In this document: positions 11,418-20,355 of the stretch, one piece after another | How positions within the stretch are numbered: the first letter of the stretch is position 1 | How the letters are laid out: every line of letters begins with the position of its first letter | Origin: Halosolutus gelatinilyticus | GTDB lineage: Archaea > Halobacteriota > Halobacteria > Halobacteriales > Natrialbaceae | NCBI RefSeq assembly: GCF_023028105.1 | Contig: NZ_CP095491.1 | Location: forward strand, 3,472,001-3,536,000 | Length of the DNA stretch: 64,000 nucleotides | Direction: 5' to 3' | Program-made: the position numbers and the translations under genes | The notes under the pieces: generated by a model | What the model saw: the letters and a program-made list of their open reading frames with translations, nothing else | Told to the model about the DNA's origin: nothing | Databases searched by the model: none

Positions 11418-11995
11418 GCGACGAGGAACCGTCGAAAGTCGAGGAAGAACGGACGGAGGACGAAACGGTTGCCGGCGAGCCGACCGAGCCGTCGGAGTCG
11501 CTGTTGTTGACCTACGCGGCTCCGTTTTTCGGCGTGCTCCTGATCGCCGCCGGCGTCCCGCTCGCGATCCTCGGCGGATACGTCGTCGTGCAGGACGCAT
11601 TCGACCTCTGTGGCGACCCCGACATCGAGGTTCGGGCGCTCGAAGACGGCGAGCAACCCGGACAGACCGTCGAAACGGTCGAGTTCGACCGCCTCACGCC
11701 GGCCGAGCAAGAGGCGATCCGCGAGGCGATCGACAGCCCGCTCGGAGAAGCTCCCGTCCAGGACGAACGGATGGAGAATCAGGGCGTGCTGTCGGACGGT
11801 GCGATCGTCACGGTCGACGGCGATCGCTACTACGTGCGCATCGCGTCGGTGAATTCGTGTCTGCAGGTCCGGCCGCTGTTGTTCCCGATCGGTAGCGTCG
11901 CGATCCTCGTGGGGATCGCCGGCGTGCTGACGCCGCCGATATACCGGAAGATGGCGGGATTCGAAGAACGGATGCAACGCGGTCGGCGCCGTTGA
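11414..11995 (+). CDS. Membrane protein of the coxA operon, function unknown
   Basis: ATG at 11414 overlaps the coxA stop (ATGA), implying translational coupling. The 193-residue product has an acidic N-terminus, one hydrophobic helix (about 33-58), a soluble domain (about 60-155) starting near CGDPDIEVRAL and containing VEFDRLTPAEQEAIREAID, then a second helix (about 160-180) and a basic tail. The soluble part would lie outside if the N-terminus is inside, and has two cysteines that could form a disulfide. I do not recognise a named family. Operon position suggests an accessory or assembly role for the oxidase; that is inference. Confidence 0.75.
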   Translation: MSDEEPSKVEEERTEDETVAGEPTEPSESLLLTYAAPFFGVLLIAAGVPLAILGGYVVVQDAFDLCGDPDIEVRALEDGEQPGQTVETVEFDRLTPAEQEAIREAIDSPLGEAPVQDERMENQGVLSDGAIVTVDGDRYYVRIASVNSCLQVRPLLFPIGSVAILVGIAGVLTPPIYRKMAGFEERMQRGRRR

Positions 11996-12123
11996 GGGGT
12001 GAACGCACGGCTTCGTCCGCACCCCGGTTCGATCGGTCGACGGACGATCGCGTCGTCGCGATCCGCCTCGTTTCGATTCCAATCCGTCGGCACTGATCCC
12101 GATCGCGTCGTCCCGACCGATCG

Positions 12124-12954
12124 TTAGTCCGACTCGTCGGTGTCGTTCGGCTCGTCGAACGTGCTCGGATCCGGCGGTGGCGCGACGACCTCGCCGTCGC
12201 CCGGCTGTTCGGGAAGGTAGGAGAACCGCCCCTTGCCGTCCGGCGCCTCGCCCTGGGTCCAGGGGTATCCGGGGTCGGGCTGCTCTTCGCGTCGGGTCGA
12301 GATGAACGTGTAGTTGACGTCCTGGTTTTCCTCTTCCTGCGGAAAGCTCGCGGGGACGGGCACCGGGTCGTCGAGGGACTGGAGGGCTTCGAGCCACTGA
12401 TTCTGGTGCATCGTGTCGCGGGCGATGAGGTAGGAGAGCATGTCCTTCATCCCGGGATCGTCGGTGTACTCCCAGAGTCGGGTCGCGAGGGTTCGACCGG
12501 TCGCCTCGGCCATCACGTTCGCGTACAGGTCGCCCGCGAGGTTGCCGGAGGCGACGACGTAGCCGCCGGTGAACGGGACGCCGTTGCTGTCGACCGGCAT
12601 CGCCGAGAGGCCCGCCGAGAGGAACTGTCGCGGATTCTGGCCGGTCATCGCGGCCGCGGCGGCCGCGGTCTCCTCGGTCTCCTCGCGCATCTCCTTCGGC
12701 GAGCCGCGGAGGTTCTTCGTGACGGCGGAAGCGAGCATCTCGATGTGGCCGATCTCTTCGGTCGCGGTTTCCATCAGCAGGTTTCGGTACGCTTCGTACT
12801 CCTCGGGAAGCGACCACGCCTGAAACATGTACTGGAGCGCGACTCGCATCTCGCCTTCCTGGCCGCCGATCGCCTGCTGCAGGAGCTTCGCGAAGTGCGG
12901 GTCCGGGTCTTCGACGGTGACCTCGTACTGGAGTTCGGGTTCGTGAAAGAACAT
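12124..12954 (-). CDS. Manganese catalase
   Basis: The 276-residue protein is a ferritin-like four-helix dimanganese catalase. The metal-binding helices are visible: GGQEGEMRVALQYMFQAW (first glutamate), ETATEEIGHIEM (E-x2-H pair), a middle helix ANVMAEATGRTLATRLWEY, and ARDTMHQNQWLEAL with the fourth-helix histidine. A proline/acid-rich tail of about 70 residues follows, as in other members. It breaks down hydrogen peroxide in the cytoplasm without heme. It stands convergent to the coxA operon; a catalase next to an oxidase is sensible for peroxide protection. Confidence 0.93.
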   Translation of the reverse strand: MFFHEPELQYEVTVEDPDPHFAKLLQQAIGGQEGEMRVALQYMFQAWSLPEEYEAYRNLLMETATEEIGHIEMLASAVTKNLRGSPKEMREETEETAAAAAAMTGQNPRQFLSAGLSAMPVDSNGVPFTGGYVVASGNLAGDLYANVMAEATGRTLATRLWEYTDDPGMKDMLSYLIARDTMHQNQWLEALQSLDDPVPVPASFPQEEENQDVNYTFISTRREEQPDPGYPWTQGEAPDGKGRFSYLPEQPGDGEVVAPPPDPSTFDEPNDTDESD

Positions 12955-13108
12955 CCACTCCGGTCTGCCGAGGCCCAGAGAAATAAACGGCCATTACGGG
13001 CGATAGTGACCGTATCTCGGGCTGATAGCTGTTCGATACCGAACGATGGCTCACCGTTGCATCGTCACGGCGAACGATTATCCCGACGCTGCTGGTCGGG
13101 GAGATACC

Positions 13109-13555
13109 GTGACCGAGCAACCGAACACAGTGCCGACGCGGTCGCCGTCACGTCGAGCAGTTCTCAAATCGGGAGTACTGTCGACGGCCGGTATCGTCGG
13201 CGTCGCGAGCGGGACCGCGAGCGCGGCCGAGCGAGGGGACCGAGCGGGCGCCGATCGGGAGCGGGAATCGACGCCGGCCGAGCGCGGCGCCCTGTTAGCC
13301 TACCAGTTTAGAGCGGAACGCAGATTTACGGTCGTCGAGTCCGACCTCGAGTGGCAACCGCAGCACCTCGACGAGGGCGTCGGAACGCACGTGGTCGCGT
13401 ACGATCGCGCGCCGTCGCTTCGAGCGTTCGTCTTCACGGAACCGGGCGAAGCGCTCCAGCGAGGGCGATCGTTCACGTTGGAGCGAACGCGACGGCCGCC
13501 CGCGATCGGCACCGATCGTCGCCTGGTGGGGGTCGAACTGGAGCCGGTCGGGTGA
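13109..13555 (+). CDS. Tat-exported protein of unknown function
   Basis: The GTG at 13109 is preferred over an ATG at 13046 because GGGGAG precedes it and it puts the twin-arginine at residues 15-16. The signal is SRRAVLKSG followed by a hydrophobic stretch to an ASAA cleavage-like site near residue 40. The mature part of about 108 residues is rich in beta-forming segments and contains YQFRAERRFTVVESDLEWQ; no cysteine or metal motif is visible. I do not recognise the family. It lies between catalase and the coxC end, on the same strand as a small zinc-ribbon gene. Confidence 0.65.
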   Translation: MTEQPNTVPTRSPSRRAVLKSGVLSTAGIVGVASGTASAAERGDRAGADRERESTPAERGALLAYQFRAERRFTVVESDLEWQPQHLDEGVGTHVVAYDRAPSLRAFVFTEPGEALQRGRSFTLERTRRPPAIGTDRRLVGVELEPVG

Positions 13556-13644
13556 TCTCGGGCTCCGAGGCGTTCCTCGTCGGCGCTCGCTGCGAGCGGA
13601 CTGGGGGTTTTTCATCGCTGACTGTCGTAGGCCGAACCCATCCG

Positions 13645-13830
13645 GTGATCGACGTGGGTGACAACGGCAACGACACGAAACGTCGCTCCGCGGCGCGCTG
13701 TTCGAACTGCGGGGCGATCGGGATCGTCCAGATCTGGCCGGACGGGCGGATCCAGCCGCTCGGCCAGGACCAGCTCTGTCGGTGCGACGACGGCGAGTTA
13801 CACGTCCTCGAAGGCAGCGACAGACCGTGA
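13645..13830 (+). CDS. Small zinc-ribbon protein
   Basis: The 61-codon frame has haloarchaeal codon bias and four cysteines arranged as CSNC (residues 19-22) and CRC (about 46-48), a zinc-ribbon-like layout, with IVQIWPDGRIQPLGQDQL between. It may start at GTG 13645 or GTG 13654. It ends one base before the coxC stop on the other strand, so the genes are convergent and tightly packed. Function is unknown; a metal- or nucleic-acid-binding role is a guess. Confidence 0.55.
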   Translation: MIDVGDNGNDTKRRSAARCSNCGAIGIVQIWPDGRIQPLGQDQLCRCDDGELHVLEGSDRP

Positions 13831-14772
13831 TCAGAGCGCCGATCCGACGTAGACGATGAGGACGAGGAACACCCACACCGCGTCGACGAAGTGCCAGTAG
13901 AGACCGACGGTCTCGACGGACGTGTCCTGATCGGGGCCGTAGTGGCCTCGCAGCCCGCGCCAGCAGAGGACGGCGAGGCCGCCGACGCCGAGGGTGACGT
14001 GGAGCCCGTGCAGGCCGGTCAGTCCGTAGAACGCGCTGCCGAAGACGCCAGTCGCGAGCGTAAAGTCGTCGTGAACGACGAACTCGTAGTACTCGTAGGC
14101 CTGCCCCGAGAGGAAGACGAGTCCGAGCACCAAGGTGGTGCCGAGGAGGGCCAGAAATCGCCGCCGGTTCCCCCGTTGTAGCGCCTCGTGCCCGTAGTGA
14201 AAGGTGACGCTGCTCGTGAGCAGGATGAACGTGTTGATCAGCACGATCGAGCGCAGGAGCGACGGGGCCTCGCCGGGCGGCCAGGCGATCCCGACCCGGA
14301 GAAAGAAGTAGTAGACGAACAGCGCGCTGAACGTCGAGACGTCCGTCGCCAGAAACAGCAGCGTCGTCGTGACGTACGATTCACGGTCCGTCCGGCCGTC
14401 GGCGCGTCGGGCGGGGGCGAGAAACGCTTCGTCGACCCAGCCGGCGACCCCGGCCAGGAGAACGATCGCGCCGAGGCCGGCGAGACCGGCGCCGAGAAGC
14501 GGTGGGACCACGCCCGCGACCGCCCCGAAGATGGCGATCGCGATGCCGCTGTAGAGGCCGGCGGCTCCGGCGGCGGCCACGAGCGGCCAGCGGCTCTCGT
14601 GTTCGTGCTCGTGCTCGTCGTGGCCGCCAGGATCGGGGCCGCTACGGCCGGGATCGGCGTCGGAGGCGGCGCTTCGGCTTCGGCCCGATTGATCGCGCGC
14701 CGTGCCGTGACCGGAGCCGTCCGCCAGCGGCGTCGACGCCTCGTCCGGAGCGGTCCGGGAGCGATCGGTCAT
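13831..14772 (-). CDS. coxC: Cytochrome c oxidase subunit III
   Basis: The ATG at 14770-14772 gives 313 residues; an upstream in-frame start is rejected because the extra residues are not hydrophobic or conserved in style. After a long Asp/His/Gly-rich N-terminus (about 65 residues, HDEHEHEHE) come seven hydrophobic segments. Family signatures include TTTLLFLATDVSTFSALFVY, a GQAYEYYEF-like stretch and LTGLHGLHVTLG, with YWHFVDAVWVFLVLIVY at the end. It supports CoxA in the membrane. The histidine-rich N-terminus could bind metal but is not a known CoxC feature. Confidence 0.93.
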   Translation of the reverse strand: MTDRSRTAPDEASTPLADGSGHGTARDQSGRSRSAASDADPGRSGPDPGGHDEHEHEHESRWPLVAAAGAAGLYSGIAIAIFGAVAGVVPPLLGAGLAGLGAIVLLAGVAGWVDEAFLAPARRADGRTDRESYVTTTLLFLATDVSTFSALFVYYFFLRVGIAWPPGEAPSLLRSIVLINTFILLTSSVTFHYGHEALQRGNRRRFLALLGTTLVLGLVFLSGQAYEYYEFVVHDDFTLATGVFGSAFYGLTGLHGLHVTLGVGGLAVLCWRGLRGHYGPDQDTSVETVGLYWHFVDAVWVFLVLIVYVGSAL

Positions 14773-15009
14773 ATCCCCGCTACCACGGCATGACCGAAAA
14801 GATGTCGCTACCGGTTCCGTGAGTGCCTCGAGAACGAGACGTTCGCGCATCCGAGAGTGTTCGTCGACGGGTCGGACGGTTCACGGTTGCGAGACCGCGG
14901 TTTGCGTGATCCGGACTGCGAGGACGGATACCTCTCGTTGCACTCGGTTTCGGGGCGTTTCGATTTGCCGTGACCGATTCGGTCGATCGGGATCCGGTCG
15001 GCGGGAGAG

Positions 15010-16401
15010 CTAGTAGAAGTACTCGTCCTCCGAGAGCTGGACGTAGCCGCCGTTGCGGTACTGGAACTTCTTTTTCTTGTAGGTGGCGAGAATTCTCGTG
15101 GCGCCGATTCCAGCCGTGTAACGCTTGCTGAACAGGACGTTCTCACCGCTGCCGCGTTGCATATCGTTGACGATCTCGAACGCGCGGTCCCAGTCGTCGG
15201 GTTCGTAGTCCTCGACGATGTCCGCGAAGGCGACGTTCCGAAGGATCTCGTCGCCGATCGCGCGCTTCCAAACGTCGTTGTAGTTTTCGAGCGAGTCCGT
15301 CGCCGCGAGCCGGCCTGCGATCTTGCCGGACCGGACGGCGACGTGGTAGCCGCCCTCGTGGAACGCCGACGTGGTTCCCATGGCGCCGCCGGCGACGGCG
15401 ATGTTCGCGCCGACGGGCGAGTCGATCGGTCGGGTCGAGGAGATGGGGTACGTTTCGGTTCCCTTCGACTTGCCGCGGTCCTCGACGATCGGGATGTCTT
15501 CTGCGACGTCGTACTCGTCGCCGTACTCGAGTTCGAGGAGCCGACGGATGTACTCGCTTCCGGAGGGGATCTTGTCGTCGGTCGGCTTCAGGAGCTTGTA
15601 GGAGCCCGGATTGTCGACGTCGGAGAGCTCCATCCCGATCGGCATCGTGAGGCCGACGCGGGCGACCGTGCCGTCGTTGGGGAACACCCACGGGTAGGCG
15701 GTCTCGCCGGGCATGTACCCCCACCAGAACTCGAGTCGGTCCTCGAACTCCTCGAACAGTTCCGGCGGGAACTCGCGGTACTCCTGGTACGCGATGTGGT
15801 TCGCCGTGGGCGGCGAGAGGTGGTCTGAGACGCTCCGGCCGGGGCCAGTGAACTGATCGAGGGCGTCGAGAGTGACCCGGCGCTGCGGGCCGTCGGCGAG
15901 CACGACGTATTGGGCCTCGAGCTGGTCGCCGTTCGAGAGGGTCAGTGCGTGGACCGGCCCCTTCGAACTGGACGACCGGAGGTCGGTCTCGAGCGATTTG
16001 ACGCTGGTCCCAACCCGCAGGTCGGCGCCGGCGTCCGCGGCCCGCTCGTGGAGCCAGTCGTCCATCCGAGCGCGGTGGAAGGTGTACCCGAATTTGGAAT
16101 AACTCGACTCGATCCCGGTGGCGTTCAACTCGACGGCGTTCGAGGGCCCGATGAAGTCCGTTCCCTCGAGCTCCCGCAGGACGACGTCGTCCGGAATCTC
16201 CCGGTAATCGAAATCCATGATGTCGATCCAGTATCCGAGCATCCCGGCGGCGTCGGTCGAGTCCGGGCCGAGTCCGTCCCGATCCTCGCGGGGGACGCCC
16301 TGCTCGAACAGGACCGTCTCGGCGCCGTGAGCCGCGGCCCGTTCGGCCGCGGACGCACCTGCGGGGCCGCCGCCGACGATCGCGACGTCTACGCGTTCCA
16401 T
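15010..16401 (-). CDS. Geranylgeranyl reductase family flavoprotein
   Basis: The 463-residue protein starts MERVDVAIVGGGPAGASAAE, an FAD-binding Rossmann motif at residues 4-20. It continues with a YTFHRARMDDWLHERA segment and a later GDxMGTTSAFHEGGYHVAVRSG-like FAD site (AVAGGAMGTTSAFHEGG). This order is that of archaeal geranylgeranyl reductases, which saturate isoprenoid chains of membrane lipids or quinones. Substrate choice cannot be read. The start follows a TTTAATA box about 30 bases upstream on the minus strand. It diverges from the 2-hydroxyacid dehydrogenase gene. Confidence 0.8.
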   Translation of the reverse strand: MERVDVAIVGGGPAGASAAERAAAHGAETVLFEQGVPREDRDGLGPDSTDAAGMLGYWIDIMDFDYREIPDDVVLRELEGTDFIGPSNAVELNATGIESSYSKFGYTFHRARMDDWLHERAADAGADLRVGTSVKSLETDLRSSSSKGPVHALTLSNGDQLEAQYVVLADGPQRRVTLDALDQFTGPGRSVSDHLSPPTANHIAYQEYREFPPELFEEFEDRLEFWWGYMPGETAYPWVFPNDGTVARVGLTMPIGMELSDVDNPGSYKLLKPTDDKIPSGSEYIRRLLELEYGDEYDVAEDIPIVEDRGKSKGTETYPISSTRPIDSPVGANIAVAGGAMGTTSAFHEGGYHVAVRSGKIAGRLAATDSLENYNDVWKRAIGDEILRNVAFADIVEDYEPDDWDRAFEIVNDMQRGSGENVLFSKRYTAGIGATRILATYKKKKFQYRNGGYVQLSEDEYFY

Positions 16402-16538
16402 ACGCCGTTGAGACTCAGCCGTCCATATTAAACACCGTGAAATTCCTGTTGGGAACCATACGACACGACGGACGGGAGCATTCGGCGGTGCACGCCGCGA
16501 GACCAACGCTTTTGGGACCGCCGTCCGAGGAACTCTAC

Positions 16539-17543
16539 ATGACTGATTCCGACAGCAACGGTCCCGACGAATCCATCGATACCGGGGGAAGCGACGTGCT
16601 CGTACTGCGGAAGGGAACGCACGGGATCCCGGTCGAACGGTACGCCGATGCGCTGCGCGATCGCCTGCCGGAGCTGACCGTCGAGCTCGCGCGGACGCCG
16701 GATCGGGAGCGAGCGGCGATCCAAGATGCGCGGTTCGTCACCGGGATGACGCTCGACCGGGACCTGCTCGGAGTCGCCGAAAATCTCGACGTCTTCGCGT
16801 GCGCGTACGCCGGCACGGGTCACCTGCCGCTCGACGAACTCGAGGCGCGCGACGTCGCGGTCACGAACGCCTCGGGCGTCCACGGCCCGAACATCGGCGA
16901 ACACGTCCTCGGCGCGATCCTACACTTCGCCCGTCGGTTCCACGTGGCCGAGCGACGACAGCGCCGCCGGGAGTGGCGCCACTACCAGGCTCACGAGCTG
17001 CAGGGCTCGACCGTCACGATCGTCGGCCTCGGCGCGATCGGGCGGGCCGTCTGCACGCGGCTCGAGCCGTTCGGCGTCGAGACGATCGGTGTCCGCTACT
17101 CACCGGAGAAGGGCGGTCCGACGGACGAGGTGATCGGGTTCGACGACGAGTTCCACGCGGCGCTCGCCCGGACGGATTACCTCGTTCTGGCTTGTCCACT
17201 CACCGAAACGACACGCGGCCTGATCGACCGCGACGCGTTCCAGACGCTCGACCCGGGGGCCGTGCTCGTCAACATCGCCCGCGGTCCTGTCGTCGAGACG
17301 GATGCCCTGGTCGCGGCACTGCGATCGAACCGGATCCGCGGCGCCTCGCTTGACGTGACCGATCCCGAACCGCTCCCCGAAGATCACCCCCTGTGGAACT
17401 TCGGCAACGTCCAGATCACCCCGCACAACGCGGGCCACACGCCGAACTACTACGAGCGCCTCGCCGACATCGTCGCTGGGAACGCCCGGCGATTCGCCGA
17501 GCATGGGGCCGATACCGACCTCGAGAATCAGGTGCTTCCGTAG
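16539..17543 (+). CDS. D-2-hydroxyacid dehydrogenase
   Basis: The 334-residue NAD(P)-dependent dehydrogenase has VGLGAIG (residues 162-168), the nucleotide-binding glycine motif, then NIARGPVVETDAL with the catalytic arginine. It also has DVTDPEPLPEDHPLW with the catalytic glutamate and ITPHNAGHT with the catalytic histidine. The layout is the standard split catalytic domain around the NAD domain. It would interconvert a 2-keto acid and a D-2-hydroxy acid in the cytoplasm. The ATG at 16539 is chosen over an in-frame upstream start in the promoter region. The exact substrate is unknown. Confidence 0.88.
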   Translation: MTDSDSNGPDESIDTGGSDVLVLRKGTHGIPVERYADALRDRLPELTVELARTPDRERAAIQDARFVTGMTLDRDLLGVAENLDVFACAYAGTGHLPLDELEARDVAVTNASGVHGPNIGEHVLGAILHFARRFHVAERRQRRREWRHYQAHELQGSTVTIVGLGAIGRAVCTRLEPFGVETIGVRYSPEKGGPTDEVIGFDDEFHAALARTDYLVLACPLTETTRGLIDRDAFQTLDPGAVLVNIARGPVVETDALVAALRSNRIRGASLDVTDPEPLPEDHPLWNFGNVQITPHNAGHTPNYYERLADIVAGNARRFAEHGADTDLENQVLP

Positions 17544-17715
17544 GCCCCGCCCAGTCCGACCGCCGCCGTTTTAGCATCCACGTGGCGTTTCGACTCGGAT
17601 CGTCCCGATCTGAGAAGCTGCGGTGACGGGACTCTCACCGTCGGCGGACCGATCGAAAAGGATTCCGAGGAGTGACGGGGACGTCGTTCGTCCGCGGCCG
17701 GACGGCTAGTCGCGA

Positions 17716-18501
17716 TCACTCGAAGACGTTCTGGTCGTCGATCCGGGCGCCGAGGATGTGGCGAAGTCCGACGACCAGTCCGTGATCGGGACCGCTAGCC
17801 CAGATCGCCGTCTCGTCGTACCGTCCGGGTCGCGGTCCTATCGTCAGAGCACCGAGCAGCACCGATCGCCGATCGACCATGATGATCCGTCCGAGCCGCT
17901 TCTCCTCGATCATCGCCGGATCGTCCGCGAGGTCGGTGACCACCACGTCGGCCGCCGGAACGGCGTCGTCGAGCTCCGCTTTGCTCTCCCGGGACGGGAC
18001 TTCGATCAGCGTCGTCACGCCGTCCGTAACCGAGGCGAGGTCGGCTTTGAACTCCCGATCGACGGCCTCGTCGGCGACGACGAGGACGTAGACCTCGTCC
18101 GTCGCCTCGTCGAGAAAGCTCCTGATGCGGTCGGTGACGTGCTCGTGGTCCGCGATCGCCCAGGCGCCTTTCTCCTCGAGTTCCTTCGATCGGTGCAGGT
18201 TCGAGAGCGCCTCCGCGGCCGCGTCGAGCGACGCTTCGTATCGCTCTTTGAGCGACTCGAGGGCAGCGTCCGAGGAGATCGCGCGGTACTTTCGCGGCTC
18301 CGACTGCTGGACGTCCACGAGTCCGCGCCTGTGCAGGCGATCGACCGCGTCGTAGACCCGAGATCTGGGCACGTCCGAGAGGTTCGCGATCTGGGACGCG
18401 GTCGCCATCGGGACTCGGCTGAGCGCGACGAAACAGCGAGCCTCGTACTCGGTCAGCCCGAGACTTTCGAGAAATTGGACCGCTTGCTCCTCGGTGGGCA
18501 T
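17716..18501 (-). CDS. TrmB-family transcription regulator
   Basis: The 261-residue protein begins with an HTH (residues 8-75): FLESLGLTEYEARCFVALSR, ATASQIANLSDVPRSRVYDAV and RRGLVDVQQSEPRKYRA. This is the TrmB N-terminal domain. A coiled-coil-like segment follows (80-115), then a phospholipase-D-like sugar or effector-binding region (125-255). TrmB proteins often control sugar or other metabolic genes. The gene lies 13 bases after the DUF7344 gene on the same strand, so both are probably one transcript. The effector is unknown. Confidence 0.85.
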   Translation of the reverse strand: MPTEEQAVQFLESLGLTEYEARCFVALSRVPMATASQIANLSDVPRSRVYDAVDRLHRRGLVDVQQSEPRKYRAISSDAALESLKERYEASLDAAAEALSNLHRSKELEEKGAWAIADHEHVTDRIRSFLDEATDEVYVLVVADEAVDREFKADLASVTDGVTTLIEVPSRESKAELDDAVPAADVVVTDLADDPAMIEEKRLGRIIMVDRRSVLLGALTIGPRPGRYDETAIWASGPDHGLVVGLRHILGARIDDQNVFE

Positions 18502-18514
18502 AACTCGATGCTAT

Positions 18515-18937
18515 TCAACGGAGTGTCGTGGGGGTGGTGCTTGCATTGTTTGGCCCGAGAATGAGGGTCGACCGGTCCAGCAGCGTGCGGCCCTCGTCGG
18601 TCAGGGAGACGACGTTTTCGTCCGTGTCGAACGCTACGGCACCGGCGTCCGCGAGCGTCGGGACGTGGGCGTGGCGCAGCGAGATCTCGACTCGCCGCAG
18701 GTCGGCCGTCGGGACGGCCCCTTGGACGCCGGAGATCTCCCCGTCCGCCTCGCGTTCCTCGATCGCCACGCGTTCCGCGAGGTCGGCCAGCGAAACGGGG
18801 TTCGGCCGATCGCGGAGCAATCGCAGCACCGACCGCCGCCGCCGGTTGGCGAGGAGATCGAGCGCCGAACCGGTCTCGCTCGCGGAGAAACCGCCGAACG
18901 ACGTCAAGCTCTCGGGATCGGTAAGCGAAGGAATCAT
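18515..18937 (-). CDS. DUF7344-type winged-helix regulator
   Basis: The ATG at 18935-18937 gives 140 residues. LDLLANRRRRSVLRLLRDR (about 25-43) is the recognition-helix side. SLADLAERVA and the closing EISLRHAHVPTLADAGAVAF complete the fold seen in the first member at 6681. The gene is followed after 13 bases by a TrmB regulator gene. The pair may form a regulatory unit, with one or both controlling the operon itself; nothing in the sequence names the target. Confidence 0.75.
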   Translation of the reverse strand: MIPSLTDPESLTSFGGFSASETGSALDLLANRRRRSVLRLLRDRPNPVSLADLAERVAIEEREADGEISGVQGAVPTADLRRVEISLRHAHVPTLADAGAVAFDTDENVVSLTDEGRTLLDRSTLILGPNNASTTPTTLR

Positions 18938-19056
18938 GTCCGCTATAGACGCCGAGCGTACTTGTACGCGTCGCGACTTCGATCGCGACAACGAGACTGT
19001 CGTTTCGGAGAACCTAACGCGGCGTTCGCGACGATCGGCGGCCGCGTCGTTCCGCC

Positions 19057-20091
19057 CTAGAGGTAGCCGTTTTCGAGCAGCAATTCGCCGTTCAGCACGC
19101 TCGCGCCGGCGGCGCCGCGGATCGTGTTGTGCGCGAGGCAGTTGTACTGCAGTCCGAACGTGGACTCGCGCAGGCCGCCGGCGGCGATCGCCATGCCGTC
19201 GCCGAGCGTGCGGTCCATGCGGGGTTGTGGCCGATCGGGGTCGTCGAAGACGTGAATGAGCGGGTCCGGCGAGGAGCGCAGGTCGAGCGACGGGTACTCC
19301 CGCATGGCCGCGGCCGCGTCTTCGGGCGCGAGATCCTCTGCGGTTTCGACCCAGACGTTCTCGAGGTGGCCGTCGATCGTCGGGATGCGGTTACAGGAGG
19401 CGGCGACCTCGACGCCGTCGTGCGACAGGGAGGCCCCGTCGAACTCGCCGAGCAGCTTGCGCGACTCGGTCTCGAGTTTGTCCTCCTCGCTGCCGATGTA
19501 GGGGATGGCGTTGTCGATGATCTCCATCGAGGTGACGCCGTCGTAGCCGGCGCCGGAGACGGCCTGAAGGGTCGCGACGTGGACCCTCTCGAGGCCGAAC
19601 TCGGCGAGAGCGGCCAGCGTCGGAACGAACGTGATCGTCGAGCAGTTAGGGTTCTTGACCAGCGCGCCGTCCCAGCCGCGCTCGTCGCGTTGGACCTCCA
19701 GCAGATCGAGGTGTTCGGCGTTGACCTCCGGGATGATCAGGGGAACGTCCTCGGCCATTCGGCTGTTCGAGGAGTTCGACGAGACGACGTAGCCCGCCTC
19801 GCAGAACGGCGGTTCGACCGTCGCGCCGACGCTTGAGGGAAGCGAGGAGAACAGTAGATCGACGTCGCCGGGGACATCGTCGGGGTCGGTCGCGGTGACG
19901 GTCATGTCGGCGACGTCGGCCGGAATCGGACTGTCGACGCGCCACTTGGCCGCCTGTCGGTACGTCTTGCCCGCGCTCGAGTCGCTCGCGGTCAGCGCCG
20001 CGATTTCGAAGTCGGGATGCGGGTCGAGAAGCTGAATGAGTCGTTGTCCGACGGCACCGGTTGCGCCGAGTACGCCTACTCGTACTGCCAT
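19057..20091 (-). CDS. asd: Aspartate-semialdehyde dehydrogenase
   Basis: The 344-residue enzyme reduces aspartyl phosphate to aspartate semialdehyde for threonine, methionine and lysine synthesis. GVLGATGAVGQRLIQ (residues 6-20) binds NADP, NPNCSTI contains the catalytic Cys150, and CNRIPTIDGHLENV holds the catalytic histidine. The length is typical of archaeal forms. The ATG at 20089-20091 precedes MAVRVGVLG; an upstream in-frame start would add 19 unlikely residues. Its position near the S17e gene is common in haloarchaea. No aspartokinase gene is near. Confidence 0.95.
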   Translation of the reverse strand: MAVRVGVLGATGAVGQRLIQLLDPHPDFEIAALTASDSSAGKTYRQAAKWRVDSPIPADVADMTVTATDPDDVPGDVDLLFSSLPSSVGATVEPPFCEAGYVVSSNSSNSRMAEDVPLIIPEVNAEHLDLLEVQRDERGWDGALVKNPNCSTITFVPTLAALAEFGLERVHVATLQAVSGAGYDGVTSMEIIDNAIPYIGSEEDKLETESRKLLGEFDGASLSHDGVEVAASCNRIPTIDGHLENVWVETAEDLAPEDAAAAMREYPSLDLRSSPDPLIHVFDDPDRPQPRMDRTLGDGMAIAAGGLRESTFGLQYNCLAHNTIRGAAGASVLNGELLLENGYL

Positions 20092-20195
20092 TTTCCGTCC
20101 CTCCGAGTCGTGTCCGCAAAACCGTTTGGGTTTTCGTCGCGTGGGCATCCGTACCAGTCCGCCGGTCGCATCGGCGGTGCCGATCCATAGAAGCG

Positions 20196-20202
20196 CTTAA
20201 GA
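20196..20202 (+). promoter_or_regulatory. TATA box for the 20227 transcript
   Basis: CTTAAGA lies 25-31 bases before the ATG at 20227, fitting a leaderless transcript. Confidence 0.5.
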
Positions 20203-20226
20203 AACCAGAGTGGCACGTATTGAGCG

Positions 20227-20355
20227 ATGTCCAACCAGCAGGACCTCCCCGCCGACGGTCGAATCCGGATCGAGCAGGAGCGGGAGCGAAGTGACCGACT
20301 CGCGACGAGCACCGCTTGCGAACCGATCGGCCGCGCCGCGAGGTGGGACCGATGA
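20227..20355 (+). CDS. Very small protein coupled to membrane protein gene
   Basis: A 42-residue frame (MSNQQDLPADGRIRIEQERE...) starts 25-31 bases after a TATA-like CTTAAGA, which suits a leaderless mRNA. It ends at TGA 20353-20355, overlapping the ATG at 20352 of the next gene (ATGA). The first 25 codons have haloarchaeal bias and a charged helix; the end is less clear. I do not recognise it. It may be a real microprotein or a leader ORF that couples translation of the membrane protein. Confidence 0.5.
   Translation: MSNQQDLPADGRIRIEQERERSDRLATSTACEPIGRAARWDR

Noticed and set aside
11339-13120. Long minus-strand open frame through the coxA 3' end and the catalase gene
   Set aside because: It has arginine-rich shadow sequence; catalase is encoded in another minus frame and the coxA partner on the plus strand.
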